In this document: piece by piece, positions 42,816-50,680 of the stretch
Numbering within the stretch: the first letter of the stretch is position 1
Layout: each line of letters opens with the position of its first letter
Origin: Microthrix sp041394405
GTDB taxonomy: Bacteria > Actinomycetota > Acidimicrobiia > Acidimicrobiales > Microtrichaceae
Assembly: GCA_041394405.1 (NCBI GenBank)
Contig: JAWKIF010000007.1
Span: forward strand, 496,001 to 560,000
Length of the DNA stretch: 64,000 bases
Direction of reading: 5' to 3'
Made by a program: the position numbers and the translations under genes
The notes under the pieces: generated by a model
Told to the model about the DNA's origin: nothing
What the model saw: the letters and a program-made list of their open reading frames with translations, nothing else
Databases searched by the model: none

Positions 42816-43361
42816 TCAGCTCAACACGATGAAGGGCTGCTGCTCCACCCTGGTGAGGGTGCCCCCCGCCACGGTGACAAACAGCACCGTGGAGTCGTTC
42901 ACCGTGAAGCCGGTGTCCTTCTTACCCATCGTGTTCCACAGCTCGCGCTGCGTTGCTGGTGCCAGCGCACCGCCTCCCGCCGGGACCAACAGAATGGCGG
43001 TCTCATCGGTGGTGGGGAGGTCAACCAAGCCCAGCGGGTCCTGGTCGGTGGCCACGATCGCTCCGTCGGTCTGAGCGACCGTCACGAGATTCAACCCCAA
43101 CGTGGCCGCAAACGCATCGACGCTGTTGATCGTCGCGGCATAGGTGCCATCGGGCATGCCCGCCCCCACCGCGGTCTCCGGACCGAGCGGCGGCAGCACC
43201 GGCGGGGCGGCCGTGGTGGTGGTGGCGGCGGCCGTATCGCGTGGCGCCGAAGTGGTCGACGAGGCGCTGGCCGTGCCGCCATCATCCCCGCCGCAGCCGG
43301 CCAGCACCGCCGCCCCCACGACCACTGCCATGGCGGTCCGATTCGTTCGTCGCTTCATCAT
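42816..43361 (-). CDS. Hypothetical lipoprotein with Thr/Ala linker
   Basis: The 181-residue protein has a basic start (MMKRRTNRTAM), a hydrophobic stretch and the lipobox VLAGC. A Ser/Thr/Ala-rich linker (~25-60) leads to a compact globular part without a family I recognise (DGTYAATINSVDAFAATLGLNLV, ETAILLVPAGG, STVLFVTVAGGTLTRVEQQPFIVL). A TAGAGT box 7 nt before the ATG at 43361 fixes this start over the ATG one codon later. It faces the convergent serC and lies downstream of a second lipoprotein of the same general design. Confidence 0.7.
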   Translation of the reverse strand: MMKRRTNRTAMAVVVGAAVLAGCGGDDGGTASASSTTSAPRDTAAATTTTAAPPVLPPLGPETAVGAGMPDGTYAATINSVDAFAATLGLNLVTVAQTDGAIVATDQDPLGLVDLPTTDETAILLVPAGGGALAPATQRELWNTMGKKDTGFTVNDSTVLFVTVAGGTLTRVEQQPFIVLS

Positions 43362-43368
43362 CGGGCGA

Positions 43369-43374
43369 ACTCTA
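43369..43374 (-). promoter_or_regulatory. Candidate -10 box (TAGAGT) of a lipoprotein gene
   Basis: On the minus strand TAGAGT ends 7 nt before the ATG at 43361, and no ribosome-binding site is visible. Confidence 0.45.
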
Positions 43375-43408
43375 GGGACGGTCCGCCTACCGGCGCAGGA
43401 CGTCCCGC

Positions 43409-44056
43409 TCAGGAGACGTAGACCTGGGTGGCCTCGACCACCTGGCCGTAGGCGGTCTTCAGCCGAAACGGCGGGCTGGGGTCAAACAGGTCTTCGTTGG
43501 AGCCGTCGAGGAAGGTGGCGAACGTGGCCCGGTCAACCTCGGTGGGGTCACAGCAGCTGGACAGCTTGATGACGTTGAACTTGGCCTGCTTGGCCAACGG
43601 CATGTTCTCCGTCGTGGCCTCGGTGTCGCGCACGTAGAACTCGGCGCCCTCCAGCTCGCGCCCGGTGTCCTCCTTGAAGGCCTCCAGGGCCTCCGCACCG
43701 GTGAAGATCTCCACTCGGTCCACGGTGATGGTGTCGCCATCAATCGAGCGCACCAGGGCGGCAACCTCGCCGGGCGGGATCGCCGGCGGATCGCCGCCAT
43801 CGGTGGGCTCGGTCTCGGCGGCCTTGGTCGTGGCGGGCGCCTCGGCCTCGGTCGTGGTGGTGGGAGCCTCCGTGGTGGTGGATTCCGCCTCGGTGGTCGT
43901 GGGCGCCTCCGTGGTGGTGGGCGCCTCCGTGGTAGCTGGAGCACCGGTGGTCGTGGAAACCTCGGAGGTGACCACCGAGAGCGAGCCCCCGCCGCCACCT
44001 CCACAGGCGCCCAACGTCAGCGCACCCAGGACGACCACGGGAAGGGTTCGGCGCAT
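43409..44056 (-). CDS. Hypothetical lipoprotein with repetitive Thr/Glu/Ala linker
   Basis: The 215-residue product has an N-terminal hydrophobic segment and the lipobox LTLGAC, followed by a glycine run. A linker built from TTEAP units covers ~30-90. The globular C-terminal part (~95-215) has EVAALVRSIDGDTITVDRVEIFTGAEALEAF and a Cys-Cys pair in KLSSCCDPTEVDRATF. I do not recognise the fold. The ATG at 44056 is chosen because it puts the lipobox at residues 13-18; the longer frame adds an unlikely N-terminus. The TTEAP repeats are coding microsatellites that may vary in number. Confidence 0.7.
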   Translation of the reverse strand: MRRTLPVVVLGALTLGACGGGGGGSLSVVTSEVSTTTGAPATTEAPTTTEAPTTTEAESTTTEAPTTTTEAEAPATTKAAETEPTDGGDPPAIPPGEVAALVRSIDGDTITVDRVEIFTGAEALEAFKEDTGRELEGAEFYVRDTEATTENMPLAKQAKFNVIKLSSCCDPTEVDRATFATFLDGSNEDLFDPSPPFRLKTAYGQVVEATQVYVS

Positions 44057-44181
44057 CAGGGACCGCCTAGGCGCAGATTGTCCGGGAACGGGGCGAGGGA
44101 CCATGAAGAAAACGCTACCGAGCGCATCCGCCCGTTCCACCGTGTGGCCGGGGGTTCCTGTGTGCCGCTCACAGGTAGCGG

Positions 44182-44187
44182 TACGGT
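44182..44187 (+). promoter_or_regulatory. Candidate -10 box (TACGGT) of the methyltransferase gene
   Basis: TACGGT ends 6 nt before the ATG at 44194; leaderless geometry. Confidence 0.5.
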
Positions 44188-44193
44188 GAGCCG

Positions 44194-44928
44194 ATGGTCG
44201 AGGACCCGGGGCGGGACGTCACGCTGCGCGATGCGTGGGAGGAGCGCTCACCCGAGTGGAGCCGCTGGGCACGACAACCCGGCCTGGACAGCTACTGGAC
44301 CTTCCATCGGGACCGGTTCTTTGCCTCCGTGCCCACTCCGGGACGCCTGACCCTCGACCTGGCCTGCGGCGAGGGTCGCGTGGGTCGAGACCTGGCCGAA
44401 CGGGGCCACCGCGTGGTGGCCACCGACTCGTCGGCCGGGATGTGTCGGGCCGCCGCCGGCCATCGGCATGCCCGGCCGGTGGTGGTGGGCGACGCCGGAT
44501 CGCTGCCCCTCGCTCGCGCCTCGGTCGACCTGGTGGTGGCGTTCATGGCGTTGCACGACTTCGATGACCTGGCGGCTCCGTTGGCGGAGGCCCATCGGGT
44601 GCTGACCGCCGACGGTCGGCTCGTCGCCGCCCTCGTCCACCCGCTGAACTCGGGTGGGGCGTTCCCCTCCGGTCCGGGCGGCCCGGTCGACGAGCCCTTC
44701 GTGCTGCAGGAGCCCTACCTGAGCACCCGCAGGTACTCCAACTCGGTGCAGCGCGACGGCAGCTGCATGGAGTTCCACGGGATCCACCGCCCCCTCGGGG
44801 CCACCTTGGGGGCCGCCGCCGACGCCGGGTTCTTGCTGGAACGTCTCGTGGAGGTCGGGGTACCCGACACCGAGAGCCGCTGGAGCCGGTTCCCCCTGTT
44901 CCTGCACCTGGTGTTGCGGCCAGACTAA
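44194..44928 (+). CDS. Class I SAM-dependent methyltransferase
   Basis: The 244-residue protein has the SAM-binding glycine loop LDLACGEGRVGRDLAERGHRV at about 53-73 (motif I), an acidic residue after the second strand (VATDSSAGM), and DAGSLPLARASVDLVVAFMALHDFDDL as motifs II-III. This is the type 11/25 small-molecule methyltransferase fold. The acceptor is unknown. The start has a TACGGT box 6 nt upstream and no ribosome-binding site. The acyl-CoA synthetase gene starts 4 nt after its stop, so the two are probably cotranscribed. Confidence 0.88.
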   Translation: MVEDPGRDVTLRDAWEERSPEWSRWARQPGLDSYWTFHRDRFFASVPTPGRLTLDLACGEGRVGRDLAERGHRVVATDSSAGMCRAAAGHRHARPVVVGDAGSLPLARASVDLVVAFMALHDFDDLAAPLAEAHRVLTADGRLVAALVHPLNSGGAFPSGPGGPVDEPFVLQEPYLSTRRYSNSVQRDGSCMEFHGIHRPLGATLGAAADAGFLLERLVEVGVPDTESRWSRFPLFLHLVLRPD

Positions 44929-44932
44929 CGCC

Positions 44933-46774
44933 ATGACCGCGCCGGGGGACCCAACGACACCAGCAGCGACATCGGGTGGCCCGATGGCCGAGGCGGCTCC
45001 ACTGGCCGAGGCAGGGTCCGTGGCCGCGGCCATTGCCGAGGTTCGTGCGGAACTGACCGGCCCGGGTGGGGCTTTCGAGGTGGTCACCGAGCAGGTGGCG
45101 GGCATCGGCGGGGCCGACCCCATCGACCTCCGGGTGTACGCCAACCGCCTGGCCAACCTGCGGGAGGTGTTCGCCTTCGCCGAGGCGCACGGCGACGCGA
45201 CGTTCATCGTCTACGGCGACCGCCGCATCTCCTTCGCCGAGTTCGGCGCCGACGCCAACCGAGTGGCGGCCGGCCTGGTTGCGGCCGGAGTCACCCACGG
45301 CGACCGGGTTGCGGTGCTGAGCCAGAACAACCCTGAGTGGTGCCTGTCGTTCTGGGCCACGGTCAACCTCGGCGGGATCCTGGTGGGCCTGAACGGTTGG
45401 TGGAACACCGACGAGATCCTCTTCGGGCTGGCCGACAGCGGCGCCCGGGTGTTGATCGCCGATGCCAGGCGGCTCGGGCGCGTGATCGACCGGCTCGACG
45501 AGTTGGAGCACCTGGAGCACGTGTTCCTCATCGACCCGGAAGGTCCGGACGGGGCCGCCCTGCCGGCTGGGCCGGCCACGCACGCCACGGCGCCGTTCGC
45601 CGATCTGCTGGCCGGCGACGATCCCGGCCCTCCCGACACCCCGCTCTCCGAGGGTGACGCCGCCGTGATCTTCTACACGTCGGGCACCACCGGACGTCCC
45701 AAGGGGGCCATCTCCACACATCGGGGCATGGTGGCCAACCTGCAGAACACGGTGTTCTCGCTGACCGCCAACGGCATGGTGCTGAGCCGCATCGGCGAGC
45801 ACGTCGACGGAACGGGCGGGCAGCCGGCAGCGCTGTTCACGTCGCCGTTGTTTCACGTCTCGGGCTGTCACTCCACGCTCGTCGTCGGCCTCTTGGGGGG
45901 CCTCAAGCTGGTCATGGTCCCCGGCCGATTCACACCCGAGATGGCGCTGGGGCTCATCCAAGACGAACACGTCAGCATCTGGTCCACCGTGCCCACCATG
46001 ATCTGGCGGACGTGTGAGTTCCCGGGCCGGGCGGACTACGACACCTCCTCGATCACCTCGGTGGCCTTCGGCGGATCGCCGGCGGCGGCCGAGCTGCAGC
46101 GCATGATCCGCGACACGTTCCCCAACGTGCGGGCCACCTCGAACGCCTACGGCCTGACCGAGTCGTCCTCCGTGGCCACGCTGCACCTGGCCGGATCCAA
46201 GGTGGATCGCCCCGACTCGGTCGGCCTCCCCATGCCGGTGGTGGAGCTGGCCATTGCCGCGCCGGGAGGCGAGCACCTGGACACCAACCAGCAGGGCGAG
46301 GTGCTCATCCGCGGGCCCATCGTCATGCCCGGGTACTGGAACCGCCCCGACGCCACCGCCGAGACCATCCGTGATGGCTGGCTCCACACGGGCGACCTGG
46401 GCCACCTCGACGACGACGGCTACCTGTTCATCACCGATCGGGCGAAGGACATGATCATCCGGGGCGGCGAAAACGTGTACTGCGTCGAGATCGAGCAACG
46501 GTTGGTGGAGCACCCCGACGTCGCCGACGCCGCCGTCGTGGGCATGCCCCACGCCGAACTGGGCGAAGAAGTGAAGGCCGTGGTCGAGTTGGTGGACGGC
46601 GCCCAGACCAGCGACGCCGAGCTTCAGGCCTGGGTGGCCGCTGCGCTCGCCGCGTTCAAGGTGCCCTCGCAGATCGAACGGTGGCCCGACAAGCTGCCCC
46701 GCAACGCCTCCGGAAAGCTGCTCAAGAACGTGCTGCGGGGCTCGGGCCCCGCCACCTTCGCCGAAACGATGTAG
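44933..46774 (+). CDS. Acyl-CoA synthetase (AMP-forming)
   Basis: The 613-residue enzyme activates a carboxylic acid, probably a fatty acid, as its CoA thioester. The P-loop YTSGTTGRPKGA is near residue 250, followed by LFTSPLFHVSG, FGGSPAAAEL, YGLTESSS and the hinge/adenylation motif GWLHTGDLGHLDDDGYLFITDRAKDMI. The catalytic Lys lies in NASGKLLKN close to the end. An extra ~75-residue N-terminal part precedes the usual FAEAHGDATFIVYGDRRISFAE start of the domain. It is the second gene of a pair with the methyltransferase. Confidence 0.93.
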   Translation: MTAPGDPTTPAATSGGPMAEAAPLAEAGSVAAAIAEVRAELTGPGGAFEVVTEQVAGIGGADPIDLRVYANRLANLREVFAFAEAHGDATFIVYGDRRISFAEFGADANRVAAGLVAAGVTHGDRVAVLSQNNPEWCLSFWATVNLGGILVGLNGWWNTDEILFGLADSGARVLIADARRLGRVIDRLDELEHLEHVFLIDPEGPDGAALPAGPATHATAPFADLLAGDDPGPPDTPLSEGDAAVIFYTSGTTGRPKGAISTHRGMVANLQNTVFSLTANGMVLSRIGEHVDGTGGQPAALFTSPLFHVSGCHSTLVVGLLGGLKLVMVPGRFTPEMALGLIQDEHVSIWSTVPTMIWRTCEFPGRADYDTSSITSVAFGGSPAAAELQRMIRDTFPNVRATSNAYGLTESSSVATLHLAGSKVDRPDSVGLPMPVVELAIAAPGGEHLDTNQQGEVLIRGPIVMPGYWNRPDATAETIRDGWLHTGDLGHLDDDGYLFITDRAKDMIIRGGENVYCVEIEQRLVEHPDVADAAVVGMPHAELGEEVKAVVELVDGAQTSDAELQAWVAAALAAFKVPSQIERWPDKLPRNASGKLLKNVLRGSGPATFAETM

Positions 46775-46805
46775 CCCAAGCTGCGCGTTTTGGTGGTTGC
46801 GTGAC

Positions 46806-46811
46806 TACTGT
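46806..46811 (+). promoter_or_regulatory. Candidate -10 box (TACTGT) of the lipase gene
   Basis: TACTGT ends 7 nt before the ATG at 46819; leaderless geometry. Confidence 0.5.
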
Positions 46812-46818
46812 GGGTGCC

Positions 46819-47571
46819 ATGCGCCACCTCTTCGCCGCCAAGTCACTGTTCGCCGCCGCGCTGCTGCTTGCCGCAACGGCGGCCACCGCCTGCCAACCCG
46901 CGCCGGCACCCGGCCGCGACCCGGTCATCGTGGTGGCCGGCACCTTCTCCCCCGCCTTCGCCAACGAGGTCATCGCCAACCGGCTTCGCAGCGACGGCTA
47001 CCGCACCACCATCTTCCAGCTGCCCTCCTTGGGCACCCAGTCCATCAGCGCCACCGCCCAGTCGCTGTGCAACAAGATCGATTCGGTCAAGGCCAGCACC
47101 GGCGCCGCCAAGGTGGACCTGGTGGCGCACTCCCAGGGCGGCCTGGTGGCACGCGATTGCATCAAGAACAAGGGCGGCAAGGCCGACGTCGACACCCTGG
47201 TCATGCTCGGCTCGCCCAACTACGGCACGGCGGTGGCCAACCTGGCCACGGCCGTCACGCTCGGGACCTGCCTCAACATCACGGCCTGCAAGCAGATGGC
47301 CGTCGGCTCCACCTACCTGAACTCGCTCAACGCTGGTCCCGACGTCATTTCGCCGGTCAAGTACGTGAGCATCTACACCATCGGCGACGAGGTGGTCTTC
47401 CCGCACAGCACCGCCGCCCTGAAGGACGGCGCCACCAACGTGAAGGTGCAGAGCCAGTGCCCGCTGCGCTCCGTGGGCCACCTCGGCCTCATCGCCGACG
47501 GCACGGTGTACTCCGGCGTGGACGATGCCCTCGCCAACCGCAGCATCACGCTCAGCTGCCTCGCCGTCTAG
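46819..47571 (+). CDS. Exported class 2-type lipase/esterase (alpha/beta hydrolase)
   Basis: The 250-residue protein has a signal segment (SLFAAALLLAATAATAC), so it is exported and possibly lipidated, although the lipobox is weak. The alpha/beta hydrolase fold shows VIVVAGTF as the oxyanion strand, DLVAHSQGGLVARDC with the nucleophile Ser in HSQGG, MLGSPNYGT and a late VGHLGLIADG with the probable catalytic His. It resembles Lip_2/LipA-type triacylglycerol lipases. Four further cysteines may form disulfides. The start follows a TACTGT box. In a lipid-storing actinomycete it could work with the upstream acyl-CoA synthetase, which is inference. Confidence 0.85.
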   Translation: MRHLFAAKSLFAAALLLAATAATACQPAPAPGRDPVIVVAGTFSPAFANEVIANRLRSDGYRTTIFQLPSLGTQSISATAQSLCNKIDSVKASTGAAKVDLVAHSQGGLVARDCIKNKGGKADVDTLVMLGSPNYGTAVANLATAVTLGTCLNITACKQMAVGSTYLNSLNAGPDVISPVKYVSIYTIGDEVVFPHSTAALKDGATNVKVQSQCPLRSVGHLGLIADGTVYSGVDDALANRSITLSCLAV

Positions 47572-47618
47572 TTCCGTCGCCCACCGCCCACCGGCCACTC
47601 GCCGCCGCCCGCACTCCG

Positions 47619-47728
47619 AACTCGGGTGCCCATCGGTCGCCAGAGCGACGCATCGTGACCCGAGTTGCCCGCCCACTCCGAACTCGGGTGCGCATCGGTC
47701 GCCAGAGCGACGCATCGTGACCCGAGTT
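47619..47728. repeat. Two tandem 48-nt hairpin elements, 62-nt period
   Basis: Copy A spans 47619-47666 and copy B 47681-47728. Each has perfect 9-nt arms AACTCGGGT/ACCCGAGTT around a 30-nt interior containing GTCGC-caga-GCGAC. The two copies differ by very few bases. They lie between the lipase and an 88-residue protein gene. A third element with the same arms and spacing is at 20502-20549. Confidence 0.8.
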
Positions 47729-47760
47729 CGCCGGCATCCGGCCGGTGCCCGGCACGCGGG

Positions 47761-47766
47761 TAGGTT
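47761..47766 (+). promoter_or_regulatory. Candidate -10 box (TAGGTT)
   Basis: TAGGTT ends 6 nt before the ATG at 47773 of the 88-residue protein gene; leaderless geometry. Confidence 0.45.
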
Positions 47767-47772
47767 CAAATC

Positions 47773-48039
47773 ATGGGCAACGACCCGAGCACCGAGGATG
47801 TCGGCCGCGGCGGGCCGCTCCCCGACGGCAGCTACGACGTCATCGTCGTGGATGCCCAGGTCGAGGGCGACCATCTGGTCGTCGAGGTGACCCTGCTGGA
47901 GGGCGACGCGAAGGGATCGGTCGTGTCGGTCGGCGCCACCGCCGCCGTGGCGGGGTACGCCGACCCCATCGGTCTACTGGGCGAGACGGGCGTCCTCGCC
48001 GTGGCCGAAGGCCGACCCCGCCTCACCCTGGACCGCTGA
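47773..48039 (+). CDS. Small conserved-looking hypothetical protein (88 aa)
   Basis: The 88-residue product has an acidic N-terminus and a compact beta-rich pattern (GSYDVIVVDAQVEGDHLVVEVTLLEGDAKGSVVSV), with no signal peptide, cysteines or transmembrane helix. The strand pattern suggests a small OB-like or beta-barrel fold. I do not recognise a family. The presence of a TAGGTT box at leaderless spacing and the regular codon use support a real gene. It converges with metY, 22 nt away. Confidence 0.6.
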   Translation: MGNDPSTEDVGRGGPLPDGSYDVIVVDAQVEGDHLVVEVTLLEGDAKGSVVSVGATAAVAGYADPIGLLGETGVLAVAEGRPRLTLDR

Positions 48040-48061
48040 CCGCTCAGCCTGAGTCCCCCGC

Positions 48062-49387
48062 TCAGCCTTGGGCGGCTGCGAAGCCCAGCTCGAGGTCGGC
48101 GAGGATGTCGTCGATGGTCTCCAGGCCAACCGAGAGCCGCACCAGGCCGGGCTCCACGCCCGCCGACAGCTGCTCGTCATCGCTGAGCTGGCTGTGGGTG
48201 GTGGAGGACGGGTGCACCACCAGCGACCGCACGTCGCCGATGTTGGCCAGCTGGCTATGCAGCTCCAGCGCGTTGGCGAAGCGCTCGCCGGCCTCGCGGC
48301 CGCCCGCGATCACGAAGCTGGGCACCGAACCGGCGCCGGCTGGCACGTACTTCGCGGCCAGGGCCGCCGAGGGTGAGCCGGCCAGGCCGGCGTAGTTCAC
48401 GCGCTCCACCTGATCGTGCCCATCGAGGAACTCGACCACCGCCTTGGCGTTGGAGATGTGGCGCTCCATGCGCAGGGACAGCGTCTCCAGCCCCTGGAGC
48501 ATCAGGAAGGAGTTGAACGGCGAGATGGCCGCGCCGGTGTCGCGCAGCCACTGCAGCCGGGCCTTGAGGATGAACGACCCGTGGCCCAGCGACGGCCAGA
48601 AGGTGAGGCCGTTGTAGCTGGGGTCGGGCTCGTTGAAGCCCGGATACTTCTCGGCGTCGCCAAAGTCGAAGCTGCCGCCGTCCACGATGACGCCACCGAT
48701 GGAGGTGCCGTGACCGCCGATGAACTTGGTGGCGGAGTGCACCACGATGTCGGCGCCGTGCTCCAACGGCCGGCACAGGAACGGGGACGCCACCGTGTTG
48801 TCCACGATGAGGGGCACGCCCGCCTCGTGGGCGGCGGCCGCCACGGCCTCGATGTCGAGGATGTCGTTCGCCGGGTTGCCGATGGTCTCCCCATAGAACG
48901 CCTTGGTGTTGGGACGAACGGCCGCCTTCCACGACTCGATGTCGGCGGGATCCTCGACGAAGCTCACCTCAACGCCCATCTTGGGCAGCGTGTAATGGAA
49001 GAGGTTGTAGGTGCCGCCATAGAGCGAGGTGCCCGACACGATGTGGGAACCGGCCTCGGCCAGGGTCATGATGGCGTAGGTCTCCGCCGACATGCCGCTG
49101 GCGGTGGCCAGGGCGCCGGGCAGGCCCACCGCTGTGGTCACGCCGCCCTCCAGCGCGGCCATGCGGCCCTCGAACACCCCCTGGGTGGGGTTCATGATGC
49201 GGGTGTAGATGTTGCCGATCTCTTCCAGCGCGAAGAGGGCTGCGCCGTGCTTGGCGTCTCGGAAGCTGTAGGCCGTGGTCTGGTAGATGGGGGCGGCCCG
49301 GGCGCCGGTGGTGGGGTCTGGTTCCTGGCCGGCGTGAATCTGGAGGGTCTCGAAGCCCTGGGGGCGCTCGGGGGTGTCGTCGCTCAT
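48062..49387 (-). CDS. metY: O-acetylhomoserine aminocarboxypropyltransferase/sulfhydrylase
   Basis: The 441-residue PLP enzyme makes homocysteine from O-acetylhomoserine and sulfide in methionine synthesis. It starts GFETLQIHAGQEPDP, typical of the MetY/Met17 group. Other marks are QTTAYSFRDAKHGAALF, IYTRIMNPTQGVFEGRMAALEGG, the PLP lysine in HSATKFIGGHG, and EPGLVRLSVGLE near the end. Length fits MetY rather than the shorter MetB/MetC forms. A 25-bp palindrome overlapping a -35 element lies about 60 bp upstream (49447-49471), which suggests sulfur-responsive repression. Confidence 0.93.
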   Translation of the reverse strand: MSDDTPERPQGFETLQIHAGQEPDPTTGARAAPIYQTTAYSFRDAKHGAALFALEEIGNIYTRIMNPTQGVFEGRMAALEGGVTTAVGLPGALATASGMSAETYAIMTLAEAGSHIVSGTSLYGGTYNLFHYTLPKMGVEVSFVEDPADIESWKAAVRPNTKAFYGETIGNPANDILDIEAVAAAAHEAGVPLIVDNTVASPFLCRPLEHGADIVVHSATKFIGGHGTSIGGVIVDGGSFDFGDAEKYPGFNEPDPSYNGLTFWPSLGHGSFILKARLQWLRDTGAAISPFNSFLMLQGLETLSLRMERHISNAKAVVEFLDGHDQVERVNYAGLAGSPSAALAAKYVPAGAGSVPSFVIAGGREAGERFANALELHSQLANIGDVRSLVVHPSSTTHSQLSDDEQLSAGVEPGLVRLSVGLETIDDILADLELGFAAAQG

Positions 49388-49431
49388 GTGGGTACGCCTC
49401 TGTGTGGTCGGGTGCGTGACTGGAGCCGCCG

Positions 49432-49471
49432 AGCCTAGGCACTCCCAAATCCGACTAACAAGGTCGGGTTT
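49432..49471 (-). promoter_or_regulatory. metY promoter with a 25-bp palindromic operator
   Basis: On the minus strand TTGTTA (plus coordinates 49456-49461) and TAGGCT (49432-49437) form a -35/-10 pair with an 18-nt spacer, giving a metY leader of roughly 40 nt. The -35 lies in the centre of an imperfect palindrome at 49447-49471: arms AAATCCGAC and GTCGGGTTT match at 8 of 9 positions around a 7-nt centre. This is a natural place for a repressor to bind. Confidence 0.6.
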
Positions 49472-49504
49472 CGATTTCCGTCCGGACGACCGCAGCCCGG
49501 CCGG

Positions 49505-49510
49505 TACAGT
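49505..49510 (+). promoter_or_regulatory. Candidate -10 box (TACAGT)
   Basis: TACAGT ends 7 nt before the ATG at 49518 of the carboxymuconolactone decarboxylase-like gene; leaderless geometry. Confidence 0.5.
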
Positions 49511-49517
49511 GCGCGCC

Positions 49518-50168
49518 ATGGGGCGACTGCGACAGGTGCCACGGGACGAGGTGCACGACCCACGCGTCGCTGCCACCTACGCCTACATCTTCGGCGACAA
49601 GGACCCGGTGGCAGATCCCGGCACGGACACCGGCTCGCCCGGCGACTGGTGGACCACCTTCGCCGCCTCCCCCGACGTGTTCGCCCACTGCCTGCAGGGT
49701 TTCACGTTGTACCGCGACCCGGAGCGCCGCCTCGACCCGGTGCTGCGCGAACTGGGCCAAACCCGGGCCGGATGGCTGCGGCAGAGCAACTTCGTCTACA
49801 GCCAACACCGCAAGTCGTGCCGAGGCTTGGGCATGGCCGAGGAGAAGATCGACGCCATCGCCACCTGGGAGATCTCGGAGCTGTTCTCCCCCGCCGAACG
49901 GGCGGTGCTGGCCTACACCGACGGCCTCGTGGGCGACAACGGCCGTGTTCCCGACGCCGTGTTCGCCGAGTTGCAGGCTCACCTCGACGACGAGCAGATC
50001 GTCGAGTTCACCTACATCACGGCGTGGTACGCCATGCACGCCGACATCTCCAGGGCCCTTCGGCTGGAATGGGACGACGTGGCCGACCCCATCCGCGAGA
50101 TCGGCGGCGGGGCCGATGCCTCCGATGTGATCGAACCCGGGCCTGGCGGCGGGCGCTTTCGAGGGTGA
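49518..50168 (+). CDS. Carboxymuconolactone decarboxylase/AhpD-like protein
   Basis: The 216-residue all-helical protein belongs to the CMD/AhpD-like fold. It shows RELGQTRAGWLRQSNFVYSQHRKSCRGLGMAEEKIDAI, in which the usual CxxC..H redox site is reduced to a lone Cys near the His. It also has FSPAERAVLAYTDGLV and FAELQAHLDDEQIVEFTYITAWYAMHADISRALRLE. The missing Cys makes peroxide-type thiol chemistry less certain. The start is preceded by a TACAGT box. Its stop overlaps the NUDIX gene start (GTGA), so the two are coupled. Confidence 0.85.
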   Translation: MGRLRQVPRDEVHDPRVAATYAYIFGDKDPVADPGTDTGSPGDWWTTFAASPDVFAHCLQGFTLYRDPERRLDPVLRELGQTRAGWLRQSNFVYSQHRKSCRGLGMAEEKIDAIATWEISELFSPAERAVLAYTDGLVGDNGRVPDAVFAELQAHLDDEQIVEFTYITAWYAMHADISRALRLEWDDVADPIREIGGGADASDVIEPGPGGGRFRG

Positions 50169-50680
50169 GCCGCTACCGGCCCGTGCTGGGCACGCTGGGC
50201 TTCGTCTGGGATCGCGCCGCCGACCAGGTGCTGCTGGTGCACCGAACCAACCGGCCCGACGGCAAGCACAACGGGCTCGGCGGCAAACTGGAGCCCGACG
50301 AGGACGTGGCCCGGGGCATGGCACGCGAACTGCTCGAGGAGGCGGCCATCGTGCCCACCGAGTGGTCCCTTCGCGGCACCGTGTCGTGGCCCGGCTTCGA
50401 GGGCCCGGGAGGTGACGACTGGTTCGGCTTCCTGTTCCTCATCACCGGATGGCAGGGCACCGTGCCGCCGTCCAACGACGAGGGCACCCTGGCCTGGGTG
50501 CCTCGCCGAGAGATCCTGTCGTGGTGCGATGTCACCTCACGGGCGGAGACCCGGCTGGACTTCCACGAGGGCGACGCGCATTTCCTGCCGCTCGTCTTCG
50601 ACGACGAACCTCGGGCGTTCCATGCACACATGCCCTGGGCCGACGGCCGCCCCGTGGGCTGGTCCGTCACCCGCCTCTGA
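50165..50680 (+). CDS. NUDIX hydrolase (8-oxo-dGTP diphosphatase-like)
   Basis: The 171-residue protein has the Nudix box GGKLEPDEDVARGMARELLEEAAI at about 39-62, with all consensus acidic residues. It begins RPVLGTLGFVWDRAADQVLLVHR and contains WFGFLFLITGWQG. MutT1/8-oxo-dGTPase-like cleaning of oxidised nucleotides is the most likely role, but NUDIX substrates are hard to predict. The GTG start is coupled to the preceding gene, and its 3' end overlaps the convergent LLM oxidoreductase gene by 14 nt. Confidence 0.88.
   Translation: MSRYRPVLGTLGFVWDRAADQVLLVHRTNRPDGKHNGLGGKLEPDEDVARGMARELLEEAAIVPTEWSLRGTVSWPGFEGPGGDDWFGFLFLITGWQGTVPPSNDEGTLAWVPRREILSWCDVTSRAETRLDFHEGDAHFLPLVFDDEPRAFHAHMPWADGRPVGWSVTRL

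Noticed and set aside
43409..44140. Longer N-terminus for the TTEAP-linker lipoprotein
   Set aside because: It would put 28 residues before the signal segment, against the lipoprotein pattern.
49388..49446. SAM or other riboswitch upstream of metY
   Set aside because: The predicted leader is only about 40 nt, too short for known methionine riboswitches, and shows no conserved core; a palindromic operator explains control better.
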